A stretch of DNA of 38,845 nt from UBA10677 sp045532295 (GTDB taxonomy: Bacteria > Bacillota > Clostridia > Christensenellales > Pumilibacteraceae). This document shows positions 1 to 8,628 of the stretch, one piece after another. The stretch is taken from assembly GCA_045532295.1 (NCBI GenBank), contig JAZSFP010000023.1:1-38845 (forward strand), in the 5' to 3' direction. How positions within the stretch are numbered: position 1 is the stretch's first letter; every line of letters starts with the position of its first letter. Both the position numbers and the translations under genes were made by a program. Below the pieces are notes generated by a model that was given only the letters and a program-made list of their open reading frames with translations, was not told where the DNA came from and searched no databases.

Positions 1-1
1 T

Positions 2-793
2 ATTTACAAGAACAGCGAGCTTCGCGTGGACGGAAAGGCTACGGCAGAGCTTACGGTAAGATACGAGGACGGTAGAGTGGAAACCAAGAAGATCGCCGAC
101 TTTAACGGAGCAGGCGTGCTTCAGGGCGTTCATAACCTCGACGCGTCGATAGAATCCTTTGCCCGTTCGTGCTTTAATTACGCCCTTTCGGTAAAGCAGA
201 ATATCTGGTTCGCTTCAAAGGACACTATTTCCAAGACCTACGACCACAGATTCAAGGATATTTTTGCCGAGATTTACGAAAACGAGTACAAGGCTAAGTT
301 TGACGAGGCAGGAATTTGGTACGCGTACACGCTTATCGACGACGCGGTTGCAAGAGTGGTAAGAAGCGACGGCGGATTTATCTGGGCGCTTAAAAATTAC
401 GACGGCGACGTTATGAGCGATATGGTTTCTACCGCTTACGGTTCGCTCGCAATGATGACTTCCGTTCTCGTTTCCCCCGACGGCAATTACGAGTACGAGG
501 CTGCTCACGGCACCGTAACTCGCCACTACTATAAGCACCTCAAAGGCGAGGAAACCTCCACCAACTCCGTTGCGACCATCTTCGCTTGGAGTGGCGCGCT
601 CCGTAAACGCGGTGAACTTGAAAATAACGCGCCCCTCGTTTCTTTTGCCGACCGTCTCGAAACCGCTACCCTCAACACCATCAAGGACGGCTATATGACC
701 AAAGACCTCGTATCCCTTTTCCACAAGGACGGGGTAGAAGTTAAGCCACAGAGTTCACGGTCTTTCCTCGAAGAAATCTCTAAACGCCTTTAA
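2..793 (+). CDS. icd: NADP-dependent isocitrate dehydrogenase, C-terminal part (5' end outside window)
   Basis: Oxidatively decarboxylates isocitrate to 2-oxoglutarate in the cytoplasm, making NADPH. The reading frame is open from the first bases of the window, so the true start lies upstream and only about 263 C-terminal residues of a roughly 400-residue enzyme are seen. The sequence is of the eukaryote-like dimeric (type II) IDH class: KNYDGDVMSD, YGSLAMMTSVLV, EAAHGTVTRHY and ETSTNSVATIFAW are diagnostic, and carry metal-binding Asp residues and the NADP-binding loop. The protein ends normally at ISKRL. No clear intrinsic terminator follows. The downstream 630 bases are repeat-rich and non-coding. 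The identification is secure; the upstream context cannot be seen. Confidence 0.95.
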   Translation: MYKNSELRVDGKATAELTVRYEDGRVETKKIADFNGAGVLQGVHNLDASIESFARSCFNYALSVKQNIWFASKDTISKTYDHRFKDIFAEIYENEYKAKFDEAGIWYAYTLIDDAVARVVRSDGGFIWALKNYDGDVMSDMVSTAYGSLAMMTSVLVSPDGNYEYEAAHGTVTRHYYKHLKGEETSTNSVATIFAWSGALRKRGELENNAPLVSFADRLETATLNTIKDGYMTKDLVSLFHKDGVEVKPQSSRSFLEEISKRL

Positions 794-901
794 ACGAGCG
801 ATAAACTTCGCAATACTTTGTCAGTGGCTCGTGGGTGCTCGGTTACGTACGTCTTTGTACGCGCCCTCGCACCACTTCGCCCTTTCCTCGTCTTGCTCGT
901 T

Positions 902-1004
902 TCTCACTCGTTTAACCCCTTGACCAAACCGAGCGGAGCGAGAAGTGCCCCTCACGGCAGTGAGGCTCGCATCTCACTCGTTTAAGCCTTGACCAAACCG
1001 AGCG
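902..1004. repeat. Two direct copies of a ~33-bp intergenic unit, ~70 bp apart
   Basis: TCTCACTCGTTTAA followed after three or four bases by TTGACCAAACCGAGCG occurs at 902-935 and again at 972-1004. Each copy runs into a GAGCG-rich stretch and then a small hairpin, CCTCAC/GTGAGG after the first and CCCGTT/AACGGG after the second. The hairpin stem differs between copies while the flanking unit is conserved, a pattern expected of a dispersed structured repeat. Confidence 0.7.
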
Positions 1005-1073
1005 AAAGCGAGAAGACACTCCCGTTTGCAACGGGCGAGCGAAAGCGAGAAGACACTCCCGTTTGCAACGGGC
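1000..1073. repeat. 37-bp tandem repeat, two identical copies, each with a hairpin
   Basis: Two head-to-tail 37-bp copies cover 1000-1036 and 1037-1073. Each begins GAGCGAAAGCGAGAAG and ends in the inverted repeat CCCGTT-TGC-AACGGG. Only two copies are present and there is no unique spacer, so this is not CRISPR. The exact identity suggests recent duplication or slippage. Confidence 0.8.
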
Positions 1074-1215
1074 GAGTGGAGTGTATCTAAATCACACGCC
1101 TCGCGTGTGTCTTCCTGGAGCGGAACAAAGTGGAGCGATAGGAACTCCGACCGCTATAAAATGGTTGTATAAACTTGGGAGATTCTATCGCTTCGCCTAC
1201 GGCTCGTTCCAGAAT

Positions 1216-1331
1216 GACACGACCTAAGGGGTACGGTTCGCTCCAGAATACTCGCCGATGGCTCGTGGCGTTCGCTCACTATGTTCGCTCGGCTAAGGAC
1301 ACGACCTAAGGGGTACGGTTCGCTCCAGAAT
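1216..1331. repeat. 34-bp direct repeat, copies at 1216-1249 and 1298-1331
   Basis: Both copies share ACGACCTAAGGGGTACGG and continue through TTCGCTCCAGAAT. A shorter relative (CTCGTTCCAGAATGACAC) precedes the first copy at about 1203-1220. The CCAGAATGACA ending next to a GATTCTATCGCTTCGCCT stretch resembles the dispersed intergenic repeats found in many gut Bacillota genomes. No coding content was seen. Confidence 0.75.
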
Positions 1332-1423
1332 GACACCCCATAACCCATATATGCGGAAGTGAGGCTTATGCTCCCTTCTCGCCATAGCGCGACGGTAAAC
1401 ACCCCGTGGGTGCGCGCAGTGGG

Positions 1424-2104
1424 TTATTTGCGGAAGATTAGGTACACGCCTACGAGCGCAGGAAGGCAGAGCGAAAGGATTATTACCACTTCGCGAATAG
1501 GCGAAGAGGGGGAAGAGAGCACCTCTTCGTTCTTAGTGCTTTGGGGCGGATTTGGTTCGACTTTTTCAATAACGTTATTTAAAATTTCGTCCACTTGGGC
1601 GTAAAGCGAGTACACGTAACCTACTACGCTTTCGCCCTTTTTTCGTATTCTTACGTAGTGCCACTCGTCGCCTACCGCCGTAAAGAGCGCGCTACCTTTA
1701 ACGCTCCCCAAAAACTCGGCGGTATCGTTGCTATTAACCTCTAAAATGACTTCGCCCTCTAAATGAGAGGGGAGAGAACGGATATTGACCTTGTGTCCGT
1801 CGTTAGAAAAAGTAAGCGTTGCGCTGTGATACTTATACTTCGGCTCGTAGTCAACGACGCTTAAATCCTCGCTCGCCATAAACCCCTCAAGCCCGTCGTA
1901 AAAAACGGGCAACCGTCCGCCCTCTTCTTCTCCCGTAACGGTAACGAAGTAAGTGGCGGGGAGCGAGCAAACGACTTTTCCCTCGTCGTCTAAAAGATTA
2001 GCGCCCTCTTTTATTTGCGCGTAAAGAAAAACGCTTGCGCTTGCCGTAAAAGAGCAAGGCGGTAATATCAATATGCAAAATATAATCAAAAGTAATCTTT
2101 TCAT
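1424..2104 (-). CDS. Exported SH3-like protein with C-terminal membrane anchor
   Basis: A 226-residue protein of unknown exact function. Residues 1-24 form a signal peptide (MKRLLLIIFCILILPP, then SFTASA). The body looks like two small beta-barrel SH3-like segments. The first, about residues 25-85, contains GANLLDDEGKVVCSLP and the FYDGLEGFMAS turn. The second, about 95-170, contains VNIRSLP, an SH3b hallmark, and WHYVRIRKKGESVVGYVYSLYA. A Pro/Ser-rich linker (about 180-200) leads to one hydrophobic helix (VVIILSLCLPALVGVYLIF) and a short basic end, so the domain probably sits outside the cell on a membrane tether. Bacterial SH3 domains often bind peptidoglycan, but here that is only inference. 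The start has a strong GAGGAGGAT ribosome binding site. It is transcribed divergently from the large lipoprotein gene. Confidence 0.8.
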   Translation of the reverse strand: MKRLLLIIFCILILPPCSFTASASVFLYAQIKEGANLLDDEGKVVCSLPATYFVTVTGEEEGGRLPVFYDGLEGFMASEDLSVVDYEPKYKYHSATLTFSNDGHKVNIRSLPSHLEGEVILEVNSNDTAEFLGSVKGSALFTAVGDEWHYVRIRKKGESVVGYVYSLYAQVDEILNNVIEKVEPNPPQSTKNEEVLSSPSSPIREVVIILSLCLPALVGVYLIFRK

Positions 2105-2269
2105 ATCCTCCTCATTATAATAAATATATCGGGGCGGATTTTTAGTTATTTCCCCTAAAACCCTCGATTTTCCACGAAAATAGCCCGTAATATATTTATT
2201 TTAATGCAAAAAGTTTACGATAGTACAAAAAATAATTACGATTTTCTAAAGACTTCGTAAGAGCGAGAG

Positions 2270-2278
2270 TGCTATAAT
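2270..2278 (+). promoter_or_regulatory. Extended -10 promoter of the large lipoprotein gene
   Basis: TGCTATAAT is a perfect TATAAT preceded by the TG of an extended -10. No good -35 lies 16-18 bases upstream. Transcription would start near 2285, leaving a leader of about 85 bases before the AAGGAGGAG ribosome binding site and the ATG at 2372. Confidence 0.55.
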
Positions 2279-2371
2279 TATAATATAGAAACGCGCCCAC
2301 GCGCGCAGGCATAAATTTTATAGGAAAAGAGAACGACTGCGAGAAAAAACGCGGTCAAAAGGAGGAGTTAA

Positions 2372-5300
2372 ATGAAGAAGAGTAAATTTGGTCGACTGCT
2401 ACTCGTTGCGGTTTTGACGCTACTTATGGCGTTTGGCGGAATCGTGGCTTGTGGCGAGAGCGAGCCTTCAGAGTGCAGTTTCGCGTTCACTTTCGCCTCG
2501 TACACTTACGGGGAAAGCGCGTCTACTCCGATAATAACGGAAGAGGCGTACGACGGCGCTGTGGTAAGTTATCTATACGAGGGCAGAGACGGTACGGTAT
2601 ATAGTAGCGAGGTTGCTCCTACGCTCGCAGGTTCGTATAAAGTTACGGGCTCGATTGAGGCTACGGAAAAATACAAGGCGACTGAGTACTCGGTAGAGTT
2701 TACCGTAAACAAAGCAACGCCTACTGTTTCGGCTAACCCCACGGCAAGCGGACTAACCTACGGTCAAACGCTCGCCGGCTGTACGCTTTCGGGCGGAGTA
2801 GCAAGCGTAGAGGGTGCGTTCGCGTTCGAGGATAGTAGCATAGCGACCGAGGCAGGCGAGGAAAACTACATCGTAGTGTTTACTCCCACCGATACCGCTA
2901 ACTATAATACGGTTAGCGTTGAGGTTACCGTGCTTACCGCAAAAGCAACCCCCACCGTAAGCGTTAACCCGACCGCAGGCGGACTTATCTACGGTCAAAC
3001 GCTCGCTGACTGTACGCTTTCGGGCGGTGTAGCAAGCGTTGAAGGTACTTTCGCGTTCGAGGATAGTAGCATAGCGACCGAGGCAGGCGAGGAAAACTAC
3101 ACCGTAGTGTTCACACCTACCGATACGGATAACTATAATAGCGTAACCGTTTCTATTCCCGTACTCACCGCGCAAACGGAAAACACTTTTGCGTTCACTT
3201 TTGCAGGCTATATTTACGGGGCGAGCGCGTCTACGCCCGTAGTAACGGAAGAGCCTTTCGAGGCGGAACTTTCCGATATAACCTACAAGTTCGTAGGTCG
3301 CGAAGGCACCGTTTACGATAGCGAGGTTGCGCCCACGCTCGCAGGCAAGTATACCGTTATCGGTACAGTTCCCGCGACGAGCAACTATATCGCAAAGACC
3401 TTCTCCGTAGACTTTGAAATTACCAAGGCGTCGGCAAGCGAGGTTATCTTCCCCACGGCAAACGGCGTAACCTACGGCGTTAAACTTTCCACCATTGCGC
3501 TTAACGGCGGTTCGACCACCGGCGCGTTCGCTTGGAAGAACGGCGACACCGTGCCTACCGTTGTAAACGAGGGCTACGAGGTTGTGTTCACGCCCACCGA
3601 TAAAGCAAACTACGACTGGTCCGCGCTCAGTGGCTACGACGCTCAGTCGGGCAATATTATTAGAAAAGTTTCCATTGAAGTTGCAAAAGCAACGCCCACC
3701 GTTAGCGCTAACCCCACGGCAAGCGGAATAACCTACGGCGCAAAACTTTCCACCTCGACCTTAACTGGTGGAGAGGCAAGCGTTGAGGGTGCTTTTGCTT
3801 GGAAGGACGGCAATACCGTGCCTACCGTTGCAAACGAAGGCTATAAAGTAGTATTTACTCCCAACGATACGGCAAACTACAACAGCGTAGAAATCACCGT
3901 AGCGATTACGGTAGCAAAAGCAACGCCCGTCGTTTCGGCTAACCCCACGGCAAGCGGAATAACCTACGGCGCAAAACTTTCCACCTCGGCTCTTAGTGGT
4001 GGAACGGCAAGCGTTGAGGGTACTTATGCTTGGAAGGACGGCAACACCGTGCCCACCGTTGCAAACGAGGGCTATAAAGTAGTATTTACTCCCAACGATA
4101 CGGCAAACTATAACGCCATTGAAATTACCGTAGCGATTACGGTAGCAAAGGCAACGCCTACTGTTTCGGCTAACCCCACGGCAAGCGGAATAACCTACGG
4201 CGCAAAACTTTCTACTTCGGCTCTTAGTGGTGGAACGGCAAGCGTTGAGGGTGCTTTTGCTTGGAAGGACGGCAACACCGTGCCTACCGTAGCAAACGAG
4301 GGCTATAAAGTAGTATTTACTCCCAACGATACGGCAAACTACAACGCCATTGAAATTACCGTAGCGATTACGGTAGCAAAAGCAACGCCTACTGTTTCGA
4401 CTAACCCCACGGCAAGCGGAATAACCTACGGCGCAAAACTTTCTACTTCGACCTTAACGGGTGGAGAGGCAAGCGTTGAAGGTGCTTATGCTTGGAAGGA
4501 CGGTAACACCGTGCCTACCGTTGCAAACGATGGATATAAAGTAGTATTTACTCCTAACGATACGGCAAACTACAACAGCGTAGAAATTACCGTAGCGATT
4601 ACGGTAGCAAAGGCCAGCGTAACTCTTACCGCGCCCACGGCAGTAACGCTTAACGAGGGCGAAAGCCTCTCCACCGTAACGCTTAGTGGCGGAACGGCAA
4701 GCGTAGAAGGAAGTTGGGCTTGGGCGGACGGTAGCGTAGTTCCTTCTCTTGGCGAGAGCAATCAAACGGCTAAGTTCACTCCCGCATCCGACAACTATCA
4801 AGCGGACACCGTTACCGTTAGCGTAACGGTAATCGGTAATCTTACCGCTCAAAGACTTTCCGCTGAGCAGAGCGCGACGCTTTCGGCAAACGCTCAAATC
4901 GACCTTGCCACCGCTATTGCAATCACCGTTGAAGGTAAGAGCGCAACCGCTAAATTCTCCGCTCTCGAGGGCGAAGAGTACGCGTTTGACGGTGGTAAAA
5001 TCGAAGTGGGCTTTGGCGGAAAATACAAAGTTCTCGTTACCGAGGCGGTAGCGGACGGCGTAACTTACAGAAATAGCGAGGGCGTTATCGTAGAAGTAAC
5101 GGTAGAAACCGAGGCTATTGAAGAGGCTCAAACCTACGCGCTTTTAAGAAAAGCCACGGGCGAACTTGATATCTTCGCTGAGTACGAGATTGAGGCGGTT
5201 GACGGCTACGAATACACCTACACCGTTACCAAGAACACCAGAAAGGTAGTAGAGAACGCAGTAAGCGATAACAAACTCAACCTTGCGCTCTTGAACGGTA

Positions 5301-8300
5301 TGTATCAAGTAGACGCAACCGTAACCCATAGCGCAAGCGGACAGAGTAAGGCGTACTTCTCGTTCGTTATCGACGCTTATAAAGACGAACTTGATATGAC
5401 GGTAATTTCAGCAAGCGAAATGCTCGGCATTACCGGTAAACAGATTAACCCCACCGTTGGCGTAGACGGAGGCGCAGACCCCGATCCTAACGACGACTAT
5501 TTCGTAGCGCAAAACGGAGTAGAGGGAACTTACGCTGACGGCGTAATGACCTTTGCTCCCAATGGCTGGCTTGCAGTAGGCGCAACGCCCGTTCACTCTA
5601 AAGCGTACTACGAAATGATTAAAGCAAACTATACCGTAGTTCCCGATATCGTAATCGAGGTAACTTATAACGCGGAGAACACGAGCGCGTTGTGGCCAAG
5701 AGGCTTACTCTACTTAACCAACTCGTCTTCTACCGTACAAATGATACTTAACGGCGGTATGAACCCCGGCACGACTTACAAACTCACCGTAACGCTCGAC
5801 CAGTTTATCGACGCTTACGACGACCTTTCCGCTTGGTACGAAATTGCCCACACGGTAAACGGCGAAGACAAGCAAATCGAGAATAACACCAAGCACTCGC
5901 CTTTCTTCTGGGCTGCGATAACCGGTCAGAGAACGATTAGTTTAACCGACTTCTATTTTGAAGGCGAAATTACTTCCGAGAATTTGGCAGTAACCGTTAA
6001 CGACGGCGTAACGATAGGGGAAAACACCGACTATAATCTTAGCGAAATCCTTACCATAACCGTTGGCGGAAAGAAAGCAACCGAAGTTGAGTTTGAAATT
6101 TACGGCACGGGCTACACGCTCGAGGACGGCGTATTCAATTCCGCGTTCAACGGCTCGTACAATATCAAGGTTGTAAGCGCAGTAGTTGACGGAACGGTAT
6201 TCTACGCAAACGGCGACGCTCTTGTGACTATTACCGTAGAGGGCAATACCTTTACCGAGTTTGAGAACAAATCAATCCTTATTGATAAATCGGCAAAAGA
6301 GAGCGTCGATATTAAGAATAGCGCGGACAACGGCGGAATAACCTTCGACGAAATCCCCGCGGGATATCAATTAACCTACGCGCTTTATAGCGTTGACGGT
6401 AGCGAACTTACCGCAGTGGACGGCGGAATAACCGCTGACGGCGTAATCGACACCACCGCGCTCGAGGGTATGTATAGAGCGGTTGCCGTTTTGAATAAGG
6501 ACGGCGCGACCAAAGATTATTTCACGCTCGATATTGATATTTACGACGGTAGCGTAGCGCCCGTAGTTCTTGCGTCGCTCGACGACCTTATTGCGTTCGG
6601 CGTAAGCGATAGAAATAATCCCGTACCCTCAACGACTATCGCTACTACTTCCGCTACGATTGACGGAAGAGAGGTTAAGACCGCATCTTTCCAAAATAGC
6701 GTAGGCACGGTTGGTATGGCGCTTTCGATGAAGATTAAGCACTCCAAGGCTTACTATCAAGCAATTATTGATAGTGGAATTACCACCTTTAATATGGAAC
6801 TTTATAGCACGGCAAACGGCGTTTGGGCTTGGGGTATGCTTAATAATGGCGATATGGCGAACGACAGTATGTTGAGTGGCATTTGGTATACTCAAACCGT
6901 TAACCTTTCCAAGATCGTAGACAACTACGACTACTTGCTCGAGTGGTATAAGTACTGGAAGGGCGAAGTTAGTGAAGTACCTGCAACCAGTGGTAACAAC
7001 CTCCTTTTTTCTTCGGCAGTTAAGGGTGATTACTCCTTTACCGGCGCAATCTACTCGCAGAATATAAGCCCCGTAATAGATAGTCCTATATTGTTTGAAG
7101 GTACGACTTATACGGTACCGGGGAAGGCAAATATTGATACGGATAACTATTATTACTACACGAGCATAGGCGATATTATGGTACAAGGCACGAGCGTTGA
7201 CGTTTCCTCGCTTGCTAATGACGTTTACTTGGTAAAAGTAATTGCTTACGAGAAGAACACTGGCGTAAAAGTTGGTTTAGTTTATTCTACTGATATAATT
7301 GTAGGTGGTCTTGGTGGTAGTATTTCCTACGCTATGATGACTACCGACGCAATAATGTCTACTGACCAAGCGGACGCGAGCACGCAAAACGTTGAAAGTA
7401 TCGTAACCGCTACTTCCGATGCGCCCATTGGTGGAAGAATAAACGGAACGTACTACAAGATTGAGATTGGCTCAGCAGCAACGCAACCGGGATTTATGTT
7501 TAATGCGAAAAATAGCGTTGAAGTTTATAATCTATTTAAAGACGGTTACGTTGTTTTTGACTACTACGTGGATAAGGCAGACGAGGCGACGGATTTCATA
7601 AGACACTCTGAGTACGTGCTTAACGATAACGTTGGCGTAGTTGGTGCAGGTTGGTATGATAAGCACACGGGCGACGAACTATTCGTAAGAGAGTGGCATA
7701 GACGCGTACTTCCCGTATCGAGAATCGTATCGTCTGGATTCCAAAACTTCGAGGGAAGTTATGGTGGACAGTTGTTTGCTCTTGGCTGGAAAACGGCTGG
7801 ATTGTACAGATCTTATAGCACGGTAGTGTATATTAGCGATATTAAAGTAGTTAACAGTCTTGATGCCGTTGATGAACAAGTAGGCTTTACTTATGCATCC
7901 GTTGGTAGCGGAAATATTGGCGTAGGTCAATACGGCGTTGCGTATAACGACCAAGTATCTATCGTAAATGCAATCAATGAGTCGAACCTTGCGGGTGTAG
8001 AGTTCCCCACGGGATATAGCACTACTGCGGTTTATAAGTTGGATTGTAGTAAGAGTATAACTAGCGATCCCTACGTCAGAATTAAGCCTACTTTGTCTAA
8101 TGACATACTTAAAATTTATACTGACGGCTATAATCTTCAGTTCTCATACTTCGTGTATGATTTGAGCAAAACTGAGACTAATTTCCAAGCAGTGAGTGTT
8201 TCTGATACCGATGCAAACGGCGAGGCAAAAGGAAATTATTTACAATCGAAAGCAAAACAACCCGTTGGTGTGTGGAATACGGTAAGCGTTAGTATGGCGG

Positions 8301-8443
8301 ATTTAACTGAAGAGTTCTATTCCAAGAACGAATCGACAACTCATAACGGACACGCTGCAAGATTGTTGCAATTTGGTTGGGATAATTACTCTACTTCAGT
8401 TATCTACGTAACCGAAATTCGCGTAGTGCCTGCTCAAAACTAA
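2372..8443 (+). CDS. Giant surface lipoprotein with Ig-like tandem repeats and CBM-like modules
   Basis: 2023 residues. Residues 1-27 are a lipoprotein signal peptide with lipobox IVAC (lipidated Cys27), so the protein should be anchored in the outer leaflet of the membrane. Residues about 35-820 are beta-sandwich repeats of the MBG/Ig-like kind. Two FAFTF-starting YDG-type units alternate with 'KATPTVSANPTAS...ITYG' units that end in VVFTP.DTANYN. Four of the latter are near-identical. From about 822 to 1566 there are two copies of a larger module sharing HSKAYY and DAYDDLSAWY/DNYDYLLEWY. Two shorter beta-rich modules at about 1650-1830 and 1870-2020 end similarly (VVYISDIKVV and VIYVTEIRVV) and look like carbohydrate-binding jelly rolls. 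There is no catalytic domain and no LPXTG anchor. A role in adhesion or glycan binding is likely but unproven. RBS AAGGAGGAG precedes the ATG. Confidence 0.85.
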   Translation: MKKSKFGRLLLVAVLTLLMAFGGIVACGESEPSECSFAFTFASYTYGESASTPIITEEAYDGAVVSYLYEGRDGTVYSSEVAPTLAGSYKVTGSIEATEKYKATEYSVEFTVNKATPTVSANPTASGLTYGQTLAGCTLSGGVASVEGAFAFEDSSIATEAGEENYIVVFTPTDTANYNTVSVEVTVLTAKATPTVSVNPTAGGLIYGQTLADCTLSGGVASVEGTFAFEDSSIATEAGEENYTVVFTPTDTDNYNSVTVSIPVLTAQTENTFAFTFAGYIYGASASTPVVTEEPFEAELSDITYKFVGREGTVYDSEVAPTLAGKYTVIGTVPATSNYIAKTFSVDFEITKASASEVIFPTANGVTYGVKLSTIALNGGSTTGAFAWKNGDTVPTVVNEGYEVVFTPTDKANYDWSALSGYDAQSGNIIRKVSIEVAKATPTVSANPTASGITYGAKLSTSTLTGGEASVEGAFAWKDGNTVPTVANEGYKVVFTPNDTANYNSVEITVAITVAKATPVVSANPTASGITYGAKLSTSALSGGTASVEGTYAWKDGNTVPTVANEGYKVVFTPNDTANYNAIEITVAITVAKATPTVSANPTASGITYGAKLSTSALSGGTASVEGAFAWKDGNTVPTVANEGYKVVFTPNDTANYNAIEITVAITVAKATPTVSTNPTASGITYGAKLSTSTLTGGEASVEGAYAWKDGNTVPTVANDGYKVVFTPNDTANYNSVEITVAITVAKASVTLTAPTAVTLNEGESLSTVTLSGGTASVEGSWAWADGSVVPSLGESNQTAKFTPASDNYQADTVTVSVTVIGNLTAQRLSAEQSATLSANAQIDLATAIAITVEGKSATAKFSALEGEEYAFDGGKIEVGFGGKYKVLVTEAVADGVTYRNSEGVIVEVTVETEAIEEAQTYALLRKATGELDIFAEYEIEAVDGYEYTYTVTKNTRKVVENAVSDNKLNLALLNGMYQVDATVTHSASGQSKAYFSFVIDAYKDELDMTVISASEMLGITGKQINPTVGVDGGADPDPNDDYFVAQNGVEGTYADGVMTFAPNGWLAVGATPVHSKAYYEMIKANYTVVPDIVIEVTYNAENTSALWPRGLLYLTNSSSTVQMILNGGMNPGTTYKLTVTLDQFIDAYDDLSAWYEIAHTVNGEDKQIENNTKHSPFFWAAITGQRTISLTDFYFEGEITSENLAVTVNDGVTIGENTDYNLSEILTITVGGKKATEVEFEIYGTGYTLEDGVFNSAFNGSYNIKVVSAVVDGTVFYANGDALVTITVEGNTFTEFENKSILIDKSAKESVDIKNSADNGGITFDEIPAGYQLTYALYSVDGSELTAVDGGITADGVIDTTALEGMYRAVAVLNKDGATKDYFTLDIDIYDGSVAPVVLASLDDLIAFGVSDRNNPVPSTTIATTSATIDGREVKTASFQNSVGTVGMALSMKIKHSKAYYQAIIDSGITTFNMELYSTANGVWAWGMLNNGDMANDSMLSGIWYTQTVNLSKIVDNYDYLLEWYKYWKGEVSEVPATSGNNLLFSSAVKGDYSFTGAIYSQNISPVIDSPILFEGTTYTVPGKANIDTDNYYYYTSIGDIMVQGTSVDVSSLANDVYLVKVIAYEKNTGVKVGLVYSTDIIVGGLGGSISYAMMTTDAIMSTDQADASTQNVESIVTATSDAPIGGRINGTYYKIEIGSAATQPGFMFNAKNSVEVYNLFKDGYVVFDYYVDKADEATDFIRHSEYVLNDNVGVVGAGWYDKHTGDELFVREWHRRVLPVSRIVSSGFQNFEGSYGGQLFALGWKTAGLYRSYSTVVYISDIKVVNSLDAVDEQVGFTYASVGSGNIGVGQYGVAYNDQVSIVNAINESNLAGVEFPTGYSTTAVYKLDCSKSITSDPYVRIKPTLSNDILKIYTDGYNLQFSYFVYDLSKTETNFQAVSVSDTDANGEAKGNYLQSKAKQPVGVWNTVSVSMADLTEEFYSKNESTTHNGHAARLLQFGWDNYSTSVIYVTEIRVVPAQN
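3686..4609 (+). repeat. Four tandem 231-bp in-frame repeats inside the lipoprotein gene
   Basis: Copies at 3686-3916, 3917-4147, 4148-4378 and 4379-4609 each encode 77 residues starting KATP. They differ at only a few residues (for example STLTGGE versus SALSGGT, NSVE versus NAIE). A more diverged fifth unit (KASVTL) follows at 4610. Exact periodicity with high DNA identity points to recent unequal recombination and possible copy-number variation between strains. Confidence 0.93.
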
Positions 8444-8452
8444 TAATACGAT

Positions 8453-8492
8453 AAAAAAAGAAGACTTCCTCTTTGTGAGGAGGTCTTTTTTC
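8453..8492 (+). terminator. Intrinsic terminator after the lipoprotein gene
   Basis: An 11-bp stem (8461-8471 with 8477-8487, one G-U pair) has a 5-base loop and is followed by a run of T. It is flanked by A on the left, so it could work in both directions. It lies about 10 bases past the stop codon and isolates the phage block from upstream transcription. Confidence 0.88.
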
Positions 8493-8533
8493 TTTAAAAT
8501 TTTTTTGAAAAAGTGGGAAATGAAAACGAATTA

Positions 8534-8568
8534 CTGACATACAGTTGTCAGGATATCTCGTATATAAT
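8534..8568 (+). promoter_or_regulatory. Operator-like palindrome and -10 box before the phage block
   Basis: CTGACA-TACAGT-TGTCAG (8534-8551) is a perfect 6-6-6 inverted repeat. A perfect TATAAT sits at 8563-8568. The hexamer 17 bases upstream of the -10 (TACAGT) is a poor -35 and lies in the centre of the palindrome. A dimeric regulator bound there would sit on the -35 region, so activation or repression by a dedicated factor is plausible. This is the only promoter-like signal found for the whole 12.5-kb block. Confidence 0.5.
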
Positions 8569-8578
8569 GTGGGTGTAA

Positions 8579-8604
8579 AAGGTTGATACGCCCCATCAAA
8601 CCTT
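8579..8604 (+). other. Leader hairpin upstream of the first phage gene
   Basis: AAGGTTGAT (8579-8587) pairs with ATCAAACCTT (8595-8604) with one bulged base and a 7-base loop. It starts just downstream of the predicted transcription start and about 10 bases before the AAAAAGGAG ribosome binding site. No U-run follows, so it is not a terminator. It may stabilise the RNA or be a protein target. Confidence 0.4.
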
Positions 8605-8628
8605 AACAACGCAAAAAGGAGAATAATT

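Larger units (their letters stand above)
794..1423. other. Non-coding, repeat-rich intergenic region between convergent genes
   Basis: This 630-base stretch lies between the 3' ends of icd (+) and the SH3-like gene (-). No ORF in it has a ribosome binding site or a recognisable product. It is composed of short direct repeats, a 37-bp tandem repeat and several hairpin-forming inverted repeats, listed separately. An imperfect stem at about 831-875 pairs GTGGGTGC with GCACCAC and CGTAC with GTACG. Another small stem is CCTCAC/GTGAGG at about 950-965. Such elements resemble dispersed REP/BIME-like intergenic repeats. Some hairpins could end or stabilise the icd transcript, but none has a good U-run. 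Confidence 0.6.

Noticed and set aside
1000..1073. CRISPR-like repeat
   Set aside because: Two copies abut with no spacer, and no cas gene is in the window.
1154..1604. Short overlapping frames on both strands in the repeat region
   Set aside because: They consist of the intergenic repeats or run antisense into the SH3-like gene; no ribosome binding sites.
4454..5131. 225-codon minus-strand frame within the lipoprotein gene
   Set aside because: Lies opposite the repeat-rich coding sequence and repeats with it; no ribosome binding site or domain.
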